In this document: one piece after another, positions 30,121-34,220 of the stretch | Layout: each line of letters opens with the position of its first letter | Numbering within the stretch: the stretch's first letter is position 1 | Translations under genes and position numbers: made by a program | Origin: Hydrogenophaga sp. 2FB | Lineage (GTDB): Bacteria; Pseudomonadota; Gammaproteobacteria; Burkholderiales; Burkholderiaceae_C | Assembly: GCF_005503365.1 (NCBI RefSeq) | Contig: NZ_SCML01000066.1 | Location: 1-34,220 of the forward strand | Direction of reading: 5' to 3' | DNA: 34,220 bases | Notes under the pieces: model-generated | The model's input: only the letters and a program-made list of their open reading frames with translations | The model's database searches: none | What the model was told of the DNA's origin: nothing

Positions 30121-31113
30121 ATGGACTTCCTGATTCCCTTCTTCACGGCCGACTTCCTGGGCAAGCCCGCCTGGGTCTGGCTCACCTTCGTCGGTATCGT
30201 CATCGCGCTGTTGGCATTCGACCTGGGCGTCCTGCACAAGGACGACAAGGAAATCGGCGTTCGCGAGAGCCTGCTGCTGTCGGCCGGCTACATCAGCGTG
30301 GCGCTGCTCTTCGGCGCTTGGGTGTGGTGGTTCCTGGGCGCGCAAAGCGGCATGGACTACTACACCAGCTTCATGATCGAGAAGTCGCTGTCGATGGACA
30401 ACGTGTTCGTCATCGCGCTGATATTCAGCTTCTTCGCCATCCCACGGCAGTACCAGCACCGGGTGCTGTTCTGGGGCATCCTGGGCGTGATCGTGTTGCG
30501 CGCAATCATGATCGGCCTGGGTGCGACATTGGTGAGCCAATTCAGCTGGGTGCTGTACCTGTTCGGCGCCTTCCTGATCTTCACCGGCATCAAGATGTGG
30601 ATCATTGCCGACCACATGCCCGACATCGCGAACAACCCGCTGCTGAAGTTCCTGAAGCGGCACATGCGCGTGACCGATGGCCTGCGCGGCAACGCCTTCT
30701 GGGTGCGCGAGACCGACCCAAAGACGGGTAAGCTGGAACGCTTCGCGACGCCCCTGTTCCTGGCGTTGGTGCTGGTGGAGTTCGTCGACCTCGTTTTCGC
30801 GGTCGATTCGGTGCCGGCCATCTTCGCGATCACCACCGACCCCTTCATCGTCTACACCAGCAACATCTTTGCGATCCTGGGCCTGCGAGCGCTCTACTTT
30901 GCGCTTGCCGCAATGATCCATCGCTTCAAGTACCTTAAATACGCGCTGGCCCTGGTGCTTGTATTCATCGGCTCTAAGATTTTCCTGGTGGGCATCATCG
31001 GCAAGATCCCAGCGGTGATCTCGCTGAGCGTGACCTTCGGTCTGATCGCCGGTGGTGTGCTGGTGTCGCTGTGGAAGACCCGCGGGCAGCCTCCTGTCGC
31101 CGAGTCCACATGA
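30121..31113 (+). CDS. TerC/Alx-family integral membrane protein
   Basis: A 330-residue TerC-family protein with about eight to nine membrane helices arranged as two similar halves. The conserved acidic signatures are IEKSLSMDNVFVIAL (residues about 90-104) and VEFVDLVFAVDSVPAIFAIT (about 220-239), whose Asp/Glu residues probably bind a divalent metal; relatives such as Alx and MeeF export Mn2+. The long central loop (about 170-205, DGLRGNAFWVRETDPKTGK) is typical of the Alx branch. The region before it shows no recognisable yybP-ykoY Mn2+ riboswitch. A weak ribosome site (GAGAACAAGAC) precedes the ATG. It diverges from nhaR, suggesting induction by Na+ or alkaline stress. Confidence 0.93.
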   Translation: MDFLIPFFTADFLGKPAWVWLTFVGIVIALLAFDLGVLHKDDKEIGVRESLLLSAGYISVALLFGAWVWWFLGAQSGMDYYTSFMIEKSLSMDNVFVIALIFSFFAIPRQYQHRVLFWGILGVIVLRAIMIGLGATLVSQFSWVLYLFGAFLIFTGIKMWIIADHMPDIANNPLLKFLKRHMRVTDGLRGNAFWVRETDPKTGKLERFATPLFLALVLVEFVDLVFAVDSVPAIFAITTDPFIVYTSNIFAILGLRALYFALAAMIHRFKYLKYALALVLVFIGSKIFLVGIIGKIPAVISLSVTFGLIAGGVLVSLWKTRGQPPVAEST

Positions 31114-31235
31114 CGCTGCCGATCGTGCAGCGCCTGCGAGACGCAGCCGCTGTCGTCCGGGACGAGCGGTGGTAGGTGCAGGCCAAAGCACAAGCCCACA
31201 GCTAGGCTGGGTTTGAAATTGATTGGGAATAATCG

Positions 31236-31712
31236 ATGATCTATGCGACCCTCAAGACTGTTCATGTGCTGTCCATCATCGTGTGGGTCGGTGGAATGGT
31301 GTTTGTCCACTTCTTCCTGCGGCCGGCAGGTGCTCAGTTGGATCCACCGGTACGGCTGCGCTTCATGCACGATGTGCTTGGCCGCTTCTTCAAGGCGGTT
31401 CTGGTGGCGTCATTGCTGACACTGGTCAGCGGTGTCTGGATGCTGGGACGCTTCGCCAAGCAGTTGGTGCAGTCGGGTGGTAGCTTCGAGATGCCGCTGG
31501 CTTGGACCATCATGGCGATTCTTGGGGTCGCGATGGTTGCGATCTTCATGCACCTCCGCTTTGCGCTCTTTAGGAGGCTCGGCCGGGCCGTGGCGGCGTC
31601 CGAGTGGAACGCCGGGAGTACGATCCTAGTGCAGATTCGCACATGGGTAGCGATCAACCTCGGCCTGGGTGTCTTGGTGCTGCTTGTGACGCTGATGCGG
31701 TGGACAACTTGA
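31236..31712 (+). CDS. CopD-like / DUF2269-type membrane protein
   Basis: A 158-residue membrane protein with four predicted helices. The N-terminal LKTVHVLSIIVWVGGMVFVHFFLRP (His10 in the first helix, His25 just after W-V-G-G) is typical of small CopD-type proteins, which may bind haem or copper in the inner membrane. A further conserved histidine lies in VAIFMHLRFALFRRL. It has no periplasmic copper-binding extension, and no copper genes are nearby. The ATG lies within a near-palindrome ATTGATT-gggaat-AATCGAT. It is 122 bp downstream of the TerC-type gene on the same strand and may share its transcript. Confidence 0.87.
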   Translation: MIYATLKTVHVLSIIVWVGGMVFVHFFLRPAGAQLDPPVRLRFMHDVLGRFFKAVLVASLLTLVSGVWMLGRFAKQLVQSGGSFEMPLAWTIMAILGVAMVAIFMHLRFALFRRLGRAVAASEWNAGSTILVQIRTWVAINLGLGVLVLLVTLMRWTT

Positions 31713-31811
31713 GTCTGGACCCTGCAAACCATTGTCCTGGGCCGTAGAAGGTGCTGATGCGGTCGGCCTAACCAAGCTGCCTGGCCAATTTCAATTACGG
31801 CGAAGGCATCC

Positions 31812-32075
31812 ATGGTGACGTTCTTGAAGACGGCAGCCCGTAGCCGCAGCGCAAGCTATCCCCACGCCGCAGGCCTGGACTGCGGTGCCTGCGGTGGACA
31901 GACCGGCGAGGTAAACGCCCGCGTTCTGGCCGACCTGCTCAACACCCCCGCGGTGCGCACGCACTTGCGTATCCGGGCAGTGGATGTACCGCAGCGCACC
32001 CATTACCGAGAGTTTTTGAAAGGGTCCAACGTTGAGCAGAATCAGCCAGCCAGCCGTGTTCGCCCAACGGGATAG
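31812..32075 (+). pseudogene. dabA: DabA (UPF0753/DUF2309) C-terminal remnant
   Basis: Within an 87-residue frame, about 55 residues match the zinc-site region of DabA, the beta-carbonic-anhydrase-like subunit of the DAB inorganic-carbon pump: YPHAAGLDCGACGGQTGEVNA, with the conserved His and CGACGG cysteine, then RVLADLLNTPAVR. Intact DabA is usually 800-1,000 residues with a DabB partner; both are absent here. Homology starts near 31855 and fades near 32000. The rest of 31713-32219 holds no gene I can support. It is a deletion relic. Confidence 0.72.
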
Positions 32076-32231
32076 CTCTGGGTCTCATTCCATGCAAAGC
32101 GCGTGTCCATATGTACATGGCTCTCAACCCGGCTGGGTGTGTTTAAGGCGCCGCAGACCAACGGGAGCTTGGGCGCAACACAGCGGATCACCTTCGTCCG
32201 TTTATTCTGAAAGCTGAATGTGGAAACCACA

Positions 32232-32702
32232 ATGCTTTGGGTACTGAGTAGTGCGTTGATTTTGCTGGGCTTGGCGGGCACCGTGCTGCCTTTGTTGCCA
32301 GGCACCTTGCTGGTCTGGGGCGGGATCTTGCTGGGGGCGTGGATTGACGACTTCGCCCGCGTGGGTACGACCACGGTGGTGATGGTCACTGTGTTGGCAG
32401 TGCTTGCCTGGAGCCTGGACTATGTGGCTGGGCTGCTGGGCGCCCGAAGGGTCGGTGCCAGCAAGAAAGCGCTTCTGGGTGCAGCAGTGGGGACTGTAGC
32501 GGGACTCTTCATGGGTTTGGTCGGCGTGCTTTTCATGCCCTTGGTAGGTGCCGCCATTGGGGAGTACATGGTTCAGAAAGACCAGCGGCACGCCGTCAGG
32601 GTGGGCGTTGCAACCTGGGTCGGGATCATGGTTGGTCTGATTGCCAAGGTCGTACTGTCTTTCATCATGGTGGGGATCTTTGTGTTGGCATTGCTGATCT
32701 GA
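32232..32702 (+). CDS. DUF456 membrane protein
   Basis: A 156-residue membrane protein of family DUF456, whose function is unknown. Helices are at about residues 3-37 (SSALILLGLAGTVLPLLPGTLLVWGGILLG, the diagnostic LAGTVLP-LPG motif), 48-68, a Gly-rich pair near 80-110 (GAAVGTVAGLFMGLVGVLFMPLVGAAIGEY) and 128-155. The Gly-rich glycine-zipper-like segment suggests tight helix packing. The ATG at 32232 is preferred because homology starts at MLWVL; a GTG at 32220 would add four residues. It is 48 bp upstream of the DUF533 gene and likely co-transcribed with it. Confidence 0.87.
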   Translation: MLWVLSSALILLGLAGTVLPLLPGTLLVWGGILLGAWIDDFARVGTTTVVMVTVLAVLAWSLDYVAGLLGARRVGASKKALLGAAVGTVAGLFMGLVGVLFMPLVGAAIGEYMVQKDQRHAVRVGVATWVGIMVGLIAKVVLSFIMVGIFVLALLI

Positions 32703-32750
32703 GCTTTCTTCGCCAGGCAATTTCTATTGAATGAATGAAAGGTTTGCGAG

Positions 32751-33452
32751 ATGAGTGCACAAAAAATGCTCGAGCAGCTGCTGAAGTCCGGTTTGTCTGG
32801 GATGGACAACAGCAAGAGTCGAAACAGCAGAGGCGATCGCTCATCCGATCGCTATGAAAACGCTGATTGGGGGAAGTCGGTATCGGGTACATCCGCCGGA
32901 GGACTGCTGGGCATGTTGCTTGGCAGCAAGAGGAGCCGCAGCATGGGTGGCTCGGCACTGAAAGTTGGCAGCGCCGCTGCTCTAGGGGCTGCAGCGTTCA
33001 AAGCCTACACCTACTGGCAATCGCAGCAGGAGCCGCAGAAAGCACCTCCAGCGTCACCGGCGCGGACACTACATCCTGAACTAGGCGCAGGCTTGAAGGG
33101 AGAGGAAGTGCAGAGCCAGGCGGTCCTCAAGGCCATGATCGCAGCCGCCAAGTCGGATGGTCATCTCGATGAACGTGAGCGCGGGCTCATCCATGATGAG
33201 CTTGAGCGAATTGACGCAGACCCCCCTCTGCGGCAGTGGATGGAAGATGAACTGCGCAAGCCCTTGGATCCTGCAGAGGTTGCAAGTGCAGCCAGCACTC
33301 AGGAGCTTGGCGCCGAGATGTACCTTGCCAGCTTGCTGATGGCCGATGACACTTCCTTCATGGAGCGGGCTTATCTGGATGAGCTGGCACGCCAGCTGCG
33401 GCTTGCACCCACGCTCAAGGCAGAACTGGAAAGAAGTATCCGGCCCTTTTGA
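32751..33452 (+). CDS. DUF533 / TerB-like envelope-associated protein
   Basis: A 233-residue protein of the DUF533 (YebE-like) family. Residues 1-45 are charged and low in complexity. Residues 46-90 form a Gly-rich hydrophobic stretch (TSAGGLLGMLLGSK, then LKVGSAAALGAAAFKAY) that may insert into the inner membrane. Residues 118-230 are a TerB-like helical domain with IAAAKSDGHLDERERGLI, the Asp-Gly-x-h-x-x-x-E metal-site pattern seen also in the protein at 20517-20927. An AAAGG box precedes the ATG. YebE-type genes are induced by envelope stress. Two TerB-domain genes in one block supports a shared stress function. Confidence 0.87.
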   Translation: MSAQKMLEQLLKSGLSGMDNSKSRNSRGDRSSDRYENADWGKSVSGTSAGGLLGMLLGSKRSRSMGGSALKVGSAAALGAAAFKAYTYWQSQQEPQKAPPASPARTLHPELGAGLKGEEVQSQAVLKAMIAAAKSDGHLDERERGLIHDELERIDADPPLRQWMEDELRKPLDPAEVASAASTQELGAEMYLASLLMADDTSFMERAYLDELARQLRLAPTLKAELERSIRPF

Positions 33453-33607
33453 GGCCCTTGGAAAACAAGTGGCGCAAGACCGGCAATTCATACCCTGAGC
33501 GCGCTGCGGCTCGCTGCCATAGTCGCGAGAGAGTCGACGCGATACAGTTCCTCACTTGTCCCTGCCATTTGCGGGGTTCGGCAACCTGGTTTGATGCACG
33601 CGGCTCC

Positions 33608-34111
33608 ATGGCTGAATTCAAAAAGCGCCTTCGCCGCTGGTTTCCCACCGCTCAAACTCTGGAGCAAATGCAAGGCTTTGCCTGGCTGGGTCACTACCTG
33701 CGGGTGCACCCGCGCCTTTGGGTTTTGCACCGGCGCGGTGTAGCCCTAGGTGTGGCGCTGGGGGTCGGCATTGGTGTGTTTCCGCTGCCCCTGCAGATGC
33801 CGGCTGCCATGCTGGTGGCCGTTTTTCTTCGGGCCAATGTGGCAGCAGCGGCAGCGGCAACTTGGTTGACCAACCCCTTAACCATGGCCCCCATCTGGGG
33901 CCTCTCAGCTTTTCTGGGGTCTTTTGTCGTTCCTCGACAAGTAGCTATCAAGTCCTCAGAAGTGACGACCCAATGGACCTGGAGCTCACCTCAGACGTGG
34001 CCCGACGCCTTTTGGGAACAAGTGACGTCGTGGGGACCTGCGTTGCTGGTCGGTTTTCCCATGGCTGCCGCTGTGATGGGCCTTGGCGCCTACGCAATCG
34101 TCTATTGGTAA
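33608..34111 (+). CDS. DUF2062 membrane protein
   Basis: A 167-residue protein of family DUF2062. The start at 33608 gives the family's usual opening MAEFKKRLRRWFPTAQTL, then the HPRLWVLHRRGVALGVALGVGIGVFPLPLQMPAA signature (residues about 36-69) with the conserved F-P-x-P-x-Q-M, and TWLTNPLTMAPIWGLSAFLG; three helices follow. An in-frame start at 33449 overlaps the DUF533 gene and would add 53 non-homologous residues. The ribosome-binding site is weak. The function is unknown; members are small inner-membrane proteins often found beside envelope genes. Confidence 0.85.
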   Translation: MAEFKKRLRRWFPTAQTLEQMQGFAWLGHYLRVHPRLWVLHRRGVALGVALGVGIGVFPLPLQMPAAMLVAVFLRANVAAAAAATWLTNPLTMAPIWGLSAFLGSFVVPRQVAIKSSEVTTQWTWSSPQTWPDAFWEQVTSWGPALLVGFPMAAAVMGLGAYAIVYW

Positions 34112-34159
34112 GCGTCCAGCCATCCCATCTTGAATCTGCGTTAGGCGCATAGGACGCTC

Positions 34160-34188
34160 GTGTCCACCTTCAACTTTTTGGTGGACAC
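34160..34188. repeat. 9-bp inverted repeat at the right edge
   Basis: GTGTCCACC at 34160-34168 and GGTGGACAC at 34180-34188 form a perfect 9-bp stem around an 11-nt, T-rich loop. It is 49 bp after the DUF2062 stop and could act as its terminator. A GTG codon follows at once (34189) and opens a frame running off the window, so the repeat may instead belong to the start of a mobile element. Confidence 0.5.
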
Positions 34189-34220
34189 GTGAGCACTATT
34201 CCTGAACAAGCCGTCGGCAC

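Noticed and set aside
1..34220. CRISPR array
   Set aside because: No regularly spaced direct repeats were seen anywhere in the window.

Overview
This window reads as high-GC chromosomal DNA of a beta-proteobacterium, most likely Burkholderiales/Comamonadaceae. That is inferred from base composition, the Liv-type transporter plus acyl-CoA gene style, and the DUF3616, YqhA, DUF456, DUF533 and DUF2062 gene set; no rRNA or tRNA gene is present to confirm it. The window is mostly accessory DNA: several blocks joined by insertion-sequence debris, recombinase genes and broken genes.

Region 1 (1-10.5 kb) is a catabolic/uptake cluster. After an IS3-type orfA stub (153-524), a minus-strand operon encodes, in transcription order, a decayed acyl-CoA ligase, a thiolase/lipid-transfer-type enzyme, a complete branched-chain-type ABC importer (livK, H, M, G, F), an acyl-CoA synthetase and an SDR dehydrogenase. 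A divergent MarR regulator (9441-9986) with a palindrome in the shared upstream region probably controls it. The parts suggest import of a carboxylic acid, its CoA activation and beta-oxidation-like breakdown; the substrate cannot be read from the sequence. An IS1182-type transposase stub follows.

Region 2 (10.6-20.1 kb) is a mobile island. It starts with a tyrosine recombinase and a 1.65-kb IS5-type element with matching ends, then an xthA stub. Its core is a four-gene divergent locus: a WYL regulator with a four-helix membrane protein on one side (13455-15158), and a metallo-beta-lactamase-fold protein with a 748-residue E2-E1-JAB fusion on the other (15243-18679). The 84-bp gap between the two arms holds two palindromes over a plausible promoter. 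This resembles the ubiquitin-like conjugation/deconjugation half of type II CBASS (Cap2 and Cap3 in one chain), but without a nucleotide cyclase or a recognisable ubiquitin-like protein. It is the best candidate here for an undescribed, probably anti-phage, system. An unknown 129-residue gene, a secreted Cys-repeat protein and a diverged recombinase fragment close the island.

Region 3 (20.1-34.1 kb) is a stress and membrane block. A minus-strand operon encodes two HPF/RaiA-like ribosome-associated proteins flanking a BI-1/YccA membrane protein, a zinc-ribbon protein and a TerB-like protein. Further genes encode a DUF3616 protein, YqhA/UPF0114, a diacylglycerol-kinase-like protein with an apparent frameshift, a fused SecDF, NhaR, TerC/Alx, a CopD-like protein, a DabA remnant, DUF456, a DUF533/TerB-like protein and DUF2062. 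The content points to ribosome hibernation and to protection of the membrane, translocon and ion balance. A 9-bp inverted repeat at the right edge may mark the start of another mobile element.
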